This document shows positions 45,037-56,483 of a DNA stretch of 64,000 nt, one piece after another. A program made the translations under genes and the position numbers. Position 1 is the stretch's first letter. Each line of letters opens with the position of its first letter. The notes under the pieces are model-generated. The model was not told the origin of the DNA. It did not search any database and worked only from the letters and a program-made list of their open reading frames with translations. Where the stretch lies: positions 1-64,000 of the forward strand of contig JAOWBW010002219.1 of the NCBI GenBank assembly GCA_026119855.1. The letters are read 5' to 3'. The stretch comes from Campanula takesimana. Lineage: Eukaryota; Streptophyta; Magnoliopsida; Asterales; Campanulaceae.

Positions 45037-45064
45037 CAAGCCATGTCCTTACAATCTCCCACTT
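45037..45064 (-). repeat. 3' LTR start and polypurine tract of the minus-strand Copia element
   Basis: On the minus strand AAGTGGGAGAT (polypurine tract, 45064-45054) is followed by TGTAAGGACATGGCTTG (45053-45037), identical to the start of the LTR at 50496. The rest of the LTR is lost in the gap. Confidence 0.85.
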
Positions 45065-45904
45065 GGGTTGCAAAAAAAAGTCCTTCCTTAAAATGAACAT
45101 AACACAATGACAACCTTTACGTGCGCACTTTATTGTCATTTATAACAATCTCGTCCATTAGCCATACAAGTATAGGACTAAAGGGGAAGTCGTTGTAATT
45201 GATTCGCACTAAACCCACAATAATCACGTATACAAATTCAACTAAATGACATAGATCAAAAGTATAGATTTGTAGAATGGAATCTGATGATATATACATA
45301 TTCTTCCAACTAGTCCAATTTAACCAAATGAGATCAAAACTTTAAATAATAGAACAATTAATGAAAGAACAACACAAACTCCCACTATACTAAATGTTAT
45401 CAAAAGTTGTTACAAACCCTATGAGCAACATGCTCGTGAAACACTGAGATGAATAACTCTTTTATAAATGGATCCTTTAAATAGAGTTTGTTTCTATAAG
45501 TTGTATCCCTTTCGTTCATTTTGTACTCTTTTCTTTATAACAAGATAATTAATGTCTAAATCCATAAACTCTTGTTAGAGTACAGAACTGCTACCTGATA
45601 ATCATATCTTAATTGGTCTTTCGACACTTGTTTTGACAAATCACAGTCCATTAAAAGATATGCAGCCATAAAATTTAACTAATGTCGGAATACCTAATGA
45701 TCTCAAGATGATCCGACTTCAAAACATAGGCATGTAGTTTCTTTAGTGTTTTGTAATACTTCTATCATTCTTTTGGCTGCTACTTAATGTTCTTTCCGGA
45801 TTTCTTTGGTATTGACAAAGCATCCCAACGTTAAATGTAAGATTTACGTATACATTAAGCTTCTTACTGCTGATGCAAAGAGAGAATTTTCCATATACTT
45901 GGAT

Positions 45905-46090
45905 TCAAAATACTTTTAGGACACTGTTTGAGACTAGAATGTCTCCTTTAAAATTAGGGGTGTCATGTGGTTTACATTTTTGCATGCTAAACCTTTTGTA
46001 ATACCTTTCCATATGGCCTTTTGATAATCCTAAAACATCTCGTGAGTGATCACGGTGAATTTGGATTCTAATACAAAGATGCCTTACCAA
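45905..46090 (-). pseudogene. Copia RT C-terminal remnant
   Basis: RDVLGLSKGHMERYYKRF and CKPHDTPNFKGD match the conserved stretch between RT and RNase H of Copia elements (LGLSQ..YIEKVL..F, P..TP...GD). Bounded by stops. Confidence 0.75.
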
Positions 46091-47867
46091 GATCTTTCAT
46101 TTCAAATAAGAATTTCTTCTTAGTTTCCTTAATAAGGTTCATATCATTACTAGCAAGCAAAATCATCATCCATATATAAGACCAAAATTATAAATCTACT
46201 CCCACTGAACTTATGGTATACACAATCTTAATCAAGATTCTTTTCAAAACAAATAAAAATAACTTGATTAAGTACCATTGATGAGAAACTTGCTTGAGTC
46301 CACAATGGATTTCTTTAAATTCACAAACTAATGCTTAGTTTGATCCAAATCACCATATATTCCTCAATGTCTCCATTAAGGAAAGTTGTCATTATATCCA
46401 TTTGATAAACTTCAAGATCATAATAGCTATATGTGCCATAATGATCTAAAAGTGTTTTTAGAAGATACCAGAAAAGTGCTTTCTTTATAATTAATGTCTT
46501 CCTTTTGAGTCAACTCTTTAACAATTAGATGGGCTTTATATCTTTCCATATTACCTTGTGAATCCTTTTGGTCATAAAGATTAATTTAATCCCAATAGGT
46601 TTCACATCTTTAGGTAATGGGACAAGATCCCAAACTTGTTATCCTTATAGATTTTAACCCTTCATTTATGACATTAATTTACTATATGAGAATTAAAACT
46701 ATAATGGTTTCATGGAAAATGAGAGACTCATCTCCCACTAAACTTAAGTGTCCTTTATTCTCGGCAATATACACTTCATAATTATCCGGATTTGCACTTT
46801 CTTCTTACTCTATTTGATCTTACAAAGGGCACCGTTTGTATCTTATTTTGAGGTTGTTGAATTTCCTTCTATGATCAACATTTCCATGTTGTTCAATATT
46901 TATAGGGAAATCATATTTATTTTGAATTGTATGTTCTTCTTGAATGTCAAGTTCAAACTTGATATCCAATTGGACTATGGAAGTGATATATAAATGGATT
47001 CCATACAAGATTCCCTTCCTTTCAAATTCAAAATATTACTCCAATTCTCCCACTAAATTCAACATCCTTAAAAGAACCTAGCATTTCTCGTTTTTCAAAA
47101 CGTTCTAACTTTCGAGTTGTAAAATTTATATATCCCTAGTTCTCTCGGCTTACCCCATGAATAACTACTAATAATCTTACGTCTAACTTGCCCTTAGTTG
47201 ACTTATAAAGTCTATCCTTACGCTAGACAACCCCATAAATGAATATGATTTAGGACGAATAAGGAAGCGCGTCCTTAAATCATTAAGGGTTTATATTAGT
47301 AGCCTTAGAGGGAGCTTTAATGAGAATAAAGGTTGCGGCTTTAACGTATCGCCCATAATGAGTGAGGTAAGAGAAGTATAAAACATACTTATTACCATAT
47401 CCTTAAGGATTTCAATATGTCTCTATTACAATTTCATGCTAGGCGTACCCGGCTCAATGTAGAGAGAGATAATCCCACACTCTTTCAAATAGCGAGTAAA
47501 AAGGACCTAGACGTTGTTCCTTTTAACAATCATTCCAAAGATGTATACACCATCATAAATGACCCTAATGTTCTTAATAGTCTTCAAAATGATTTCCAAC
47601 TTTGTCTTTATAAGACTTTTACAACGTCCAAACTCATATTTTTATGAAGCAAATAAATGTATTCAACTAAGAGTTAGTCATTTTGAACATAATAACTATT
47701 ATTTGACCTTTTCCATGAAGGAATAATTAATGGCTACAAACATCCGAATGCATTAGTTCATTGAGACACTTGATGCTCTCGAGAATACTATAATGTTTGT
47801 AAATTTACTTTAAGGCTTTTAATGCAAAAGTATTTTTCAAATTATCAAGTTTGTTTAAGATTTTCTT

Positions 47868-47960
47868 TTAACATAAGCTTATCAATTTTCCTCTGGAAAT
47901 ATGACCCAAATGCCTATGCTTTAATAAAATATAAACTTTACTTGATAACTCTTGCTTTCT
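47868..47960 (-). pseudogene. Copia GAG-pre-integrase remnant
   Basis: SKVYILLKHRHLGHISRGKL matches the LWH.RLGH.S...L zinc-binding motif; the tryptophan is lost. Confidence 0.6.
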
Positions 47961-48442
47961 AGTTTTGGTTTCATTATTAAGGGACACATTTATTGTTTGA
48001 ATAATGTCAAGTAAATAAAGAACACTTGACAAAGTACTAGTACCAACAACCTTGGAATTTAAAATAAAAGTCACAAAAATGAACAAAATAACCTTCTTTA
48101 TTCAATATTGTGATATATATATTAAATTCCGTCTAAATGACGGTACAACAAATGTATAATTCATACAAACAATACTTAGTACTTAACAATAATTGAAAAA
48201 GAGTCCTTATGCCTAAAACTTCAACCGGATTCCCAGCTCCCATATAGATGATTCTCTCATCTTCACTGGTTTTTCGGTAACTCAGGTAATCCTACATAGA
48301 CATTCATTATGTGAGTTGTTGTAACATAATTCAACCACTATGTATATGTAGGAAATGAAACCAAATTTAGCCTTAATACAAACAAGACCAAATGACATAC
48401 CTTTCTTAGCACGCCAAGCGTGATACTTAGGGCAGTCGAACT

Positions 48443-48871
48443 TCATGTGTGTAAGGTCCTTGCAAAAGAAAATTTATTTTCTTTATGATCATTGGATGAT
48501 CTCTTAGGCTTCTTTTTACTTGCAACCACAATTTCCTTCCCTTTTCTCTTTGTCCCATGAGAAGAGGTAGATGCCAAACATACCTCAATCATATCAAGGA
48601 ATGTTTTAGCATCAACGTCCTTGGAGACACCGTCCAAAATGGTCTCCGGGACAACTATATTCATGATCATTAGGCTCACGCGGTTGGAGCGTTCCCACTT
48701 CTCATTATTTAAGCAATCTTCTTGAGTGCTTATATCAGAAAGAGGAAGAGGAAACGGTTCCCTTAATGCGTGATCTATGTCCATATAGCCTAAGATCATC
48801 ATTAATTTATTTTTCCAAGTTTTAAAATTAGTCCCGTTAAGTATCGGTAAAGTACTCATAGCAGTAATCAC
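48443..48871 (-). pseudogene. gag: Copia gag N-terminal region
   Basis: LNGTNFKTWKNKLMMILGYM and DIDHALREPFP are the conserved Copia Gag start; WERSNRVSLMIMNIVVPE follows. Then comes a jump to a basic segment (KRKGKEIVVASKKKPKRS), so the capsid middle is deleted. 143 codons remain open. Confidence 0.82.
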
Positions 48872-49424
48872 GGATGAAGCAATAAGTAAATCTGTTGGGT
48901 TGTGAGAACAAAAAAGAATGAAAACAAAACATGAATAAGAAACTACAAAATAAAAAATGATTAATTATATCAACGAAATCCATCCATAAGACAATCAACA
49001 TGACATCAAAACTAATCTTTGGATTGCGAGTTGACTCATAAATGATTGCCTTAGGTAACAAGTAATTTGAACTTATATTTTAATAAATACTTAATCTTCC
49101 TTTGGGCCGACATAAGAACCTAAGAAAATATCCTAATGTTCATTTTATTTGTTACCACATGAATGCCTAAGTTTAGTCAAATGTCAAGATCTTCTTTGGA
49201 AAATTCATGCCATTCACATATTAACTTAAACATTCAACACTTTACAATTTTGGAGTTTAAATAACGTAAATCACTTAGGCGACAATATTATTTAAACATG
49301 AATAAAATTGTGAAAGCATATAATTAATCAACAAATTTTAAGGTTTGAAATAATTTATGGTTTTATTCAAAAGGGAAAACAAATAGTGCAAAACTTTAAA
49401 AAATCCAAAATCTGTGAATAGTGT

Positions 49425-49621
49425 CTGCTCGGCCGAGCATATAAAGTGCTCGGCCGAGCACTAAAGACAGAATGGTTTTGGCTTTATTAGGCAAGAAGTG
49501 CTCGGCCGAGGCTTATAAGGTGCTCGGCCGAGCACCACTTTCAGAAACATATGCCTTTACGACATGCATAGCACCGATTCATGTGCTCGGCCGAGTCATA
49601 TGAACTGCTCGACCGAGCACT
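49425..49621 (-). repeat. Three pairs of GCTCGGCCGAGC palindromes in the Copia leader
   Basis: Pairs at about 49426-49461, 49498-49535 and 49582-49620. Each is TGCTCGGCCGAG(C) + 8-10 bases of AT (ATATAAAG, CTTATAAGG, TCATATGAA) + TGCTCGGCCGAGCA. The AT spacers are themselves partly self-complementary. They lie between priming site and gag. Confidence 0.9.
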
Positions 49622-50013
49622 CCAAATTTCTGCACTTTCTGAATTTTGTTTAATAATTTCCCAAAACATGAAATGACAAGTAGATCCACATGGTATGTTC
49701 TTGACAACATAGACCATGATATATAGGGATAATCTTGTCCTTTTAAAACATGGAATCAAGTATGTAGATCCACACAATTATGCATAACACATAATTATGT
49801 TATTAGGGATAGTCAAACTTGAATCCTTTTATTTATGCAACAAAACCTTTCAAACCATTTTCTTACATTTAGATGATGATTATCAGTGCTCTATGAATGA
49901 ATTAGAGTCCCTTAATCAACATCAAAACTTTATGATTCAACAGGAAAAATGAATCAAAATGAAAGCACAAACTTTCCTAAAAAGAACTCAAACTTAAACC
50001 AAAGATGAGCGGG

Positions 50014-50025
50014 GCTCTGATACCA
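50014..50025 (-). other. Primer binding site of the minus-strand Copia element
   Basis: TGGTATCAGAGC on the minus strand, two bases after the LTR end CCAACA. Confidence 0.9.
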
Positions 50026-50027
50026 AT

Positions 50028-50496
50028 TGTTGGAACAATTTTAATCCCTGAATGCCACACTCACTTTAGAATAGGATTGAGGATGAGATGAAGCGGAAGC
50101 GTTTAAGAATAATACCTGTTGAATTCATGGATGATGTAGGGAGAAATGAATAAGAAGAAGATGTAGGGAGAATGCTCTTCTAAATGATCAATGTCTTTCC
50201 TCTTTACTTCTTTAACACTTAATGAAGATTTATGGAGAGAGTACTAATGGATAATGGAGTAGTCTTAAGGGTTGATGGATGCCCTTTATATAGTAGACTT
50301 GGTGACATTTTATTTAGGGACCACACCCTTTCAAGCTTTATGATAATAAATTACCCTTTTGCCCATCACAATTAGGTAATATATATCCAGGAATTCTACA
50401 CATTTTATTATCAACTATACTTTATAATTTAATATTATAATCATAACTTTATGAATGGAAGTCTAAATGACTTGTGTTGCAAGCCATGTCCTTACA
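50028..50496 (-). repeat. 5' LTR of the minus-strand Copia element
   Basis: 469 bases, TGTAAGGACATGGC to TTGTTCCAACA on the minus strand. A TATA-like CTATATAAAGGGC (about 50297-50285) lies mid-LTR. Confidence 0.85.
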
Positions 50497-50770
50497 ACAT
50501 ACTTTTGAACATATGCTTTAGTCACTAATGTATCAAAGTTGAATACATTGAAACTCTGGTGGCCAAAATGAAACTGTGTTGAAGTTGGATGGCCCAAATG
50601 GTAGTTTTACCATAGAGTTGTTACCACACCATCATCCTGTTAGTTAATACATATGACATTGAAGAAGTTCCATAATTTTTAGACATCCGGTAATGCTGAA
50701 AGCAACCAATGGTGAAAGTATAGCTTTGAATCTCTTGTAGCAACGTTTTATGGTACTAAGTAAAAGTATA
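50497..50770. other. Upstream module of the MLP-like gene, copy 1
   Basis: No ORF. Shares blocks with 51640-51818 and 52083-52176 (GAAGTTC...AGACATCC; TGTAGCAAC.TTTTAT.GTACTAAG), so part of the upstream region is repeated between MITEs. Confidence 0.6.
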
Positions 50771-51336
50771 CTCCATCCCATCCGTTTTAAAATACATGAC
50801 GCTTTAGGAGTTAATTTTTTGTTCCAAATACTTGACGTTTTACGATTACAAAGGAATATTTACTTTTATTTATCTATTAGACCCTTATTCTTTAAGAGTA
50901 TCCACAATGGTAGGAGCTTTTTAGAAAGCTTTTTTACAATTTTAATATGCCAAATCATTTAAACTATATAAAAAAGCTTTTTTAAAAACATTGACAATGG
51001 TAGAGCTCTTTCATTACCTAGAGAGTTGGTGAGTATTAATGTAAAACTTACATGAAAGAGTTCTTTCTACAAAGAGCAACTCTTTAGCCAAAGAGCTCTT
51101 TAAAGAGTTTCACAATGGTAAAAAACTCTAAAGAGCTCTTTCTCAAAAATAAAAAGCTTCTAAAAAGCTCCCATTGTGGATGCTCTAATTATGACTTATC
51201 TCTTGTATTTGCATTTAAACTGCCTAGGAAATTGGAGTATGTTAGGGGCACATAAATCTTTTTGATATGTATTAATTTCATTTTATTAATATGTGTAAAG
51301 AAGTCTAAAACGACATGTATTTTGAAACAGAGGGAG
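50771..51336. mobile_element. Stowaway-type MITE containing a nested MITE
   Basis: Ends CTCCATCCCATCCG and GAAACAGAGGGAG with TA on both sides. Inner terminal repeats TAAAATACATGACG and CGACATGTATTTTG. Interrupted at 50896-51185 by a second MITE. Confidence 0.82.
50896..51185. mobile_element. Tourist-type (PIF/Harbinger) MITE nested in the Stowaway
   Basis: GAGTATCCACAATGG...CCATTGTGGATGCTC with TAA at 50893-50895 and 51186-51188. The terminal inverted repeats extend over about 40 bases (AGGAGCTTTTTAGAAAGC). The interior repeats AGAGCTCTTT palindromes. Confidence 0.88.
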
Positions 51337-51434
51337 TAGCTTTTAATCTCTTGAATCAACAGAATCATAAGTTAAATATATTGTACAAAAATGAGATTGG
51401 TTCATATTAAGTAACCCTTTAATATTCAAGTTAT

Positions 51435-51616
51435 GAGCAATGCTAGGGGCGCAAAATAAGGTCACAAAATCTTGCTCACAAAATGAGGTGGCGATATTTT
51501 ATTGGTTGCATCGATAATGGACCCGCCACACTCTAATTAAAAACACCACTAGAATCATTACACCTAGAATTTTGTGAGCAAGTATTTGTGACTTTTTTGT
51601 GCCCCTAGTATTATTC
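51435..51616. mobile_element. Mutator-like MITE
   Basis: GAGCAATGCTAGGGGC...GCCCCTAGTATTATTC, inverted repeats of about 45 bases, flanked by TTCAAGTTAT at 51425-51434 and 51617-51626. A 9-10 base target site duplication is typical of Mutator-like elements. Confidence 0.85.
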
Positions 51617-51818
51617 TTCAAGTTATTTATTACACATGAATGTGATAAAGTTCAATGAAAGTTAATACACATGACTTCCAAGAAGTTCAATAGCTTAAGA
51701 CATCCAAAAAGATAAGGTTGCCAACAATGAAATAGTACGAAATGATTAAATGAAGAAACATTAAAATTTGAAAACTTTCATGTAGCAACCTTTTCTCGTA
51801 CTGTACAGCTATGAAGTA

Positions 51819-52082
51819 CTCCCTCCGTTTCGTAATATTTGACGTTTTAGCCTTCTTCACTTAGATTAAGAAAATCAATTATTACATGTAATAAAGACTC
51901 AAACACCACTATAACAATTCATTTACCTAGGTAATTAAATGCATTTATAAAGGGTGTGTCAATTATTAAATAAGGGTATAATTGGTAAATAGTGGTAAAA
52001 GTTTCTAGATAATTGAAAAGTGTCAAATATTTTGGAACAAAATTGAACACCTAAAACGACATGTTTTGCGAAACGGAGGGAG
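51819..52082. mobile_element. Stowaway-type MITE
   Basis: CTCCCTCCGTTTCG...CGAAACGGAGGGAG with TA on both sides. 264 bases. Confidence 0.9.
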
Positions 52083-52176
52083 TACTAAGTATAGCTATGA
52101 ATATCGCTGGCATTGGCCCCTCAGTTACTTGATGACTTTCATGTAGCAACCTTTTATCGTACTAAGTAATAATTAT

Positions 52177-52422
52177 TCCTTCCGTCCCATTTCAAATTGC
52201 AAAAGTTGCCAAAAAGGGTGTCCCAACTAAAATTGCAAAATCCAAAAATGGCAAGTTTTAACCCACTTGCACACTCACATCCACTAACCCACTAACTATC
52301 CTCTACCCCACTTTCTCTCTCCCACTCAACTATCAACACTCACAAACACATCACCTTTTTCACTTTTTCCCTTAATCCCCGTGCCAACCTAGTATTTGCA
52401 ATTTGAAATGAGACGGAGGGAG
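52177..52422. mobile_element. Stowaway-like MITE just upstream of the MLP-like promoter
   Basis: TTCCTTCCGTCCCATTTC and GAAATGAGACGGAGGGAG, inner arms AAATTGCAAA/TTTGCAATTT. Flanked by TA. Ends 51 bases before the TATA box. Confidence 0.85.
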
Positions 52423-52473
52423 TATATTTACATAAGATAAATAAACATTAATGTACAGAAGTCAGATCTGTCC

Positions 52474-52483
52474 TATATAAATA
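52474..52483 (+). promoter_or_regulatory. TATA box of the MLP-like gene
   Basis: TATATAAATA, 65 bases before the start codon at 52539, leaving a leader of about 30 bases. Confidence 0.75.
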
Positions 52484-52538
52484 GCAAACGTTCATCACGA
52501 ATTTTACTCATCACCATCAACTTATTTTCTTGATAAAC

Positions 52539-54266
52539 ATGACTTTAGCAGGAAAGAAGGTTGCTCAAGTTGATATCAAGTCCAATACCGATGTGTTCCA
52601 TCAGCTCCTTAAGCACAAGCCACACCATCTTAAGCACTTGACCCCTGATATCATACAGGATTGTAAACTCCATGATGGTCAATTTGGAAGTGTTGGCAGT
52701 GTCATTGCCTGGCATTATTTCCATGGTAAGGCCAAAACATCTCTAAGCCATATGCCCTATATATGGATAATCACTTATAAATATTTTAACAAATTAATTT
52801 TTCTTGATACAAAAATACAGTATTTCTATTTTGAACCATTGAATATCATGTCTCTCTTTTTGAGTTCCAACTAATGTGGAAACAAATACGGTAGGACCAC
52901 ATGTGCTCCAAAACTAGTTTCATCCAGCTGCATTCTCAAAGTTCTACTAGGTGGTAATTGTTAGGCAATATATTCACATCTAATAGAGAACTAAATATGG
53001 ACCGGTATATAGACTTGAGGTGCTACTCTCCTTAGCACCAATGGGTTTTAAAGTAGAACCTCCAATATTGTCTATTACCGGCCCAGTCTAAGCCCGTGGT
53101 CACACTGCTTTTATCTGGCCCCACGTGAGGGGCGTGTTAGATAATATATCCCATATTCTCCTTAGCACCAAGTAGTGCCACATCCCCCTAAACAGTTTTT
53201 AAGATGGAACCTCCAATATAGTCTATTGCCGACCCAGTCCAAGTCCGTGCTCACACTTGGGCCTCTGTCTACATCATACCCTATTCTAATTCTAATTAGA
53301 GTAATATTGAGACAGAAATTTTGTACTTCGAATCAAATATCAGAAGTTGAATAACTAATGGGACTTTGAATCCAAAAAAAAAAAAAAAGTCTTAGCTCAA
53401 AGATCATTAATATTTTTAATTATAATTTGTGCATGATCTGACCAACAGATGGGAAATATAAGGTTACCAAGGAGATTATTACAGATATAGACGAGGAGAA
53501 GAAGTTGATTACATTCAAGGTGATTGAAGGGGATCTGACAGAGCTGTACAAGTCTTTCAACATCACCGTTCATGTTGAAACCAGTGGTGATGATAACTTG
53601 GTGACATGGACAGTTGAATATGAGAAACTGGACGAGAGCATTCCTGACCCAGATACAATTTTGGAGATGTTTATTAAAATTACTAAAGATATTGAGGCAG
53701 GACATCTCAGTTTATATGGCAAGAGGGTTGCCCAGATTGATATCAAGTCTGATACAGATGTGTTCTATGAGCTGTGGAGGCACAGGCCACACAAGATCAA
53801 GGACTTGAGCCCTGAGATTGTTCAGGACTGTAAGTTGCATGATGGTGAATTTGGAAGTGTCGGTACTGTCATTTCCTGGCATTATTTCCATGGTAAGTTA
53901 TCAACTCCAATTATACTATGCATATTTAAAAATCTACCAATTTTATGCATATATATATATATATATATACTCCCTCCGTCCCATTTGAAGCTTCATTATG
54001 GTGAGGGCACACAAATTAATAAAAGTGATGAGTGTAAAAAGGATTATGAGAGGGAAAAAGTTAGTGGGTATGACAAGTGGGGCCTACAATTTAAATGTGT
54101 GAGGGGGAAAGTTAGTGGGTATGACAAATGGGCCCACAATTTAAGTATTGAGAGGAAAAGGTTAGTGGGTTGATAACTGGAGCCCACATTTTTTACCATT
54201 TCAGGAATGGATGAATCTTTTAACGGGACACCCATTTGGGTAAAAGGTGAAGCTTCAAATGAGACG

Positions 54267-54320
<54 letters not shown>

Positions 54321-54583
54321 ATATATATATATGCTCAAATGAGAACCTAAATATCGTGAGAACTTAATGTATCCAATGATGTATCCAAGTGCACATTGGA
54401 TACATTAGTTTTTACATAATGTATCCAAGCAATGTATTCAATGATGTATCCAAGTCAAGTAATGTATCCAATGATGTATCCAAGTGAACCATTAGATACA
54501 TTAGTTTTTTACCAAATATATCCAAGTTCTCACGGTTCTCACGATATTTAGGTTCTCACAGGAGCACGACCCTTATATATATG

Positions 54584-54624
<41 letters not shown>

Positions 54625-55123
54625 TCAAATGAGAACCATTTAAAATGAGAACAGTGAGAACCAAGTATAACCATTGGATTAGACACAAAACTAAGGATTC
54701 AGATTATAGATACACTTGGATACAATAGTTACTAATATATAGATACAGTACATACAATTGGATACAAGGTAGCCAATATGTGCTTTGATGTGTAGATACA
54801 CTATGTACACTTTGTAAATAATGCCAATATGTGCTTTGATGTGTTTCACAGATGGGAAATATAGGGTAGCCAAGCAGATTATTACAGACATAAACGAGGA
54901 GAAGAAGTTGATATCATTCAAAATGGTTGAAGGGGATCTCTTGGAGCTGTACAAGAACATGCTTATTACAGTCCATGTTGAAACTAAGGGTGATGACAAC
55001 TTGGTGACATGGACAGTCGAATATGAGAAGCTGAACGATAGCATTCCTGACCCGGATACCCTTATGGAGATGTTCATAAACCTCACCAAAGATATCGAGT
55101 CTGGGCATCTCAAATCCAACTAG
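52539..55123 (+). CDS. Two-domain major latex protein-like gene (Bet v 1 fold), three exons
   Basis: Exons 52539-52725, 53449-53892 and 54852-55123 (GT-AG, all phase 1) give 300 residues. Each half is about 150 residues, the length of a complete MLP: domain 1 at about 1-151, domain 2 at about 152-300. Domain 1 starts MTLAGKKVAQVDIKS; domain 2 starts at the equivalent LYGKRVAQIDIKSD without its own Met. Both have the HDG(Q/E)FGSVG loop, the KVIEGDL/KMVEGDL strand, the EYEKL motif and PDPDT before the C-terminal helix. Exon 2 carries the end of domain 1 and the start of domain 2, so duplication of a two-exon gene and loss of the first stop explains the structure. Bet v 1-fold proteins bind hydrophobic ligands in a cavity and are cytosolic; the ligand is not known here. 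The ATG is chosen by family alignment and TATA position. Arabidopsis also has two-domain MLPs. No stops or frameshifts: probably functional. Confidence 0.92.
52726..53448 (+). other. Intron 1 of the MLP-like gene
   Basis: GTAAGG donor, CAACAG acceptor. Contains a diverged direct duplication (about 53027-53115 and 53158-53262) that includes CTCCTTAGCACCAA and GGAACCTCCAATAT. Confidence 0.85.
53970..54269. mobile_element. Stowaway-like MITE in intron 2
   Basis: CTCCCTCCGTCCCATTTGAAG and CTTCAAATGAGACGGA as terminal inverted repeats, set in (AT)n. The inside has two copies of GTTAGTGGGTATGACAA. Confidence 0.8.
54333..54565. mobile_element. MITE with TIR GAGAACCTAAATATCGTGAG in intron 2
   Basis: GAGAACCTAAATATCGTGAG at the left and its reverse complement at the right, ends GCTC/GAGC. 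The inside is made of repeated AATGTATCCAATGATG words. Superfamily not assigned. A half of a similar element starts at about 54625 (CTCAAATGAGAACC) without a right end. Confidence 0.75.
54591..54620. repeat. (TG)n microsatellite
   Basis: About 15 TG units followed by CGCGC. Confidence 0.95.
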
Positions 55124-55163
55124 TGAGTTGGTAATAAGGCTTGTTTATATAACTGTATGGTAC

Positions 55164-55169
55164 AATAAA
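55164..55169 (+). terminator. Poly(A) signal of the MLP-like gene
   Basis: AATAAA 41 bases after the stop codon. Confidence 0.65.
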
Positions 55170-55570
55170 ATGGATTGGCTTGTTTAATAATACTACCCTA
55201 CTCCATATTCGCCACTGCACTGCAGAGAGAGGCTGGTTGCTTGGGGTTCTGTCGTGTTCTTGTTGTATTTGGAGTCTTTCGTGTAATCATTTGGATTATT
55301 TATACAAGTCTTTGTTGTTTGCTGATAAAATAGATTAAATAGCCTTCTGCTGTCACAATATGCCCATATATAACTATGATCGAATCTCTTGTAAGGAGTT
55401 TGACGCACTGGTGTAGGGGAAGCCAAATAAAGTGAATACCCCTAGTCCGCGTGAGACATAAATTAAGGTAGAGTTAATATTGTGGGTCAACTGATTCATA
55501 AACTACATGCACATATAAAACAGTAAGGATTATACTCATTTATGTTAGTTATGAATGTTGTCGGACGATT
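55170..55570. other. Intergenic, no gene seen
   Basis: 3' flank of the MLP-like gene; mixed composition, no repeat or ORF supported. Confidence 0.5.
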
Positions 55571-56004
55571 AACTGATGAGGCTTTGACCAATAAGTCCCT
55601 CAGCTAAATAAAAACGACTAATAAGGACAGACATTATGAAAACTTGCCAATAAGTCCCTAGCAATTTCCTTAAACCAGAATGCCCCTGCACTCCATGACA
55701 CTCGCACAAGCAAGCACCAGCGCTAAGCCCATGTTCCATCTGCGCTTTCTCTCTCTCTCTCTCTCACTCTCTCTCACTCTCTCTCCTTCCTCTTTCTCTC
55801 TCTTTCTTTTTTCCCTCAAAATTTTTAAATGAAATATCTTAAAATTTACAAATCGAAAAAATTATCCGAGACCACTGTTTTAATCGTGTCGTCAAGACTA
55901 ATCAAACAACTACACATAACACATAATTCAAATTTTAGGAATAAAAATTTCATTTTCACTTGTAAAAAGTTTAGAAAATCATTTTTCATTTCTCAATTGA
56001 TTTC

Positions 56005-56200
56005 ACAGTTGTGTCATTTTTTTCATTTTTCACTTGTAAAATCATTTCTCAACTGATTTCACAGTTGTGTGATTTCTCAGTTGTGTAATTTCACAGTTGT
56101 GTCATTTTTTTTCATTTTTCACTTGTAAAATCATTTCTCAACTGATTTCACAGTTGTGTGATTTCTCAGTTGTGTGATTTCACAGTTATGTCATTTTTCA
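56005..56200. repeat. Repeats of ATTTCACAGTTGTG
   Basis: Direct repeats of about 90 bases (TGTCATTTTTTTCATTTTTCAC...TTTCACAGTTGTG) in two to three copies. Confidence 0.75.
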
Positions 56201-56483
56201 TTTTTCACTTGTAGAAACTGATAAATTAATCTTTAAATTTTTACAATTATTATAATAATCGAGACATGCATTTCACAGTTTTTCACACATGAATTTGAAT
56301 ATAATAACTGTGACATTCATTTCACAGTTGTTAACACTTGAGTTTAAGTTTAATAATTGAGACATCCATCTCATAGTTGTTCAAAACGAACACACATTTA
56401 ATCCCTAGATCACTACTCAATAAAAGATAACTTTCTAGTATCCACCAAATTATAAATATCAACAGAGTTCAACTCTTTAATTG

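Larger units (their letters stand above)
45037..50496 (-). mobile_element. Decayed Copia retrotransposon, minus strand
   Basis: Read on the minus strand: 5' LTR (50496-50028), initiator tRNA-Met type priming site, leader with palindrome pairs, gag (48871-48443), GAG-pre-integrase remnant, RT-region remnant, polypurine tract and the first 17 bases of the 3' LTR (45053-45037), which then enters the gap. Pol is heavily degraded and AT-rich; the order of the remnants is correct. Confidence 0.85.
53893..54851 (+). other. Intron 2 of the MLP-like gene with inserted MITEs
   Basis: GTAAGT donor, TTTCACAG acceptor. Carries two MITEs, AT and TG microsatellites, and a duplicated GCCAATATGTGCTTTGATGTG (54771 and 54827) just before the acceptor. 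Confidence 0.85.

Noticed and set aside
45480..47650. Short plus-strand ORFs such as 46748-46993 and 47417-47647
   Set aside because: They lie antisense to the decayed Copia pol and have no family similarity.
54625..54760. A third MITE in intron 2
   Set aside because: The left end resembles the element at 54333, but no right inverted end was found.
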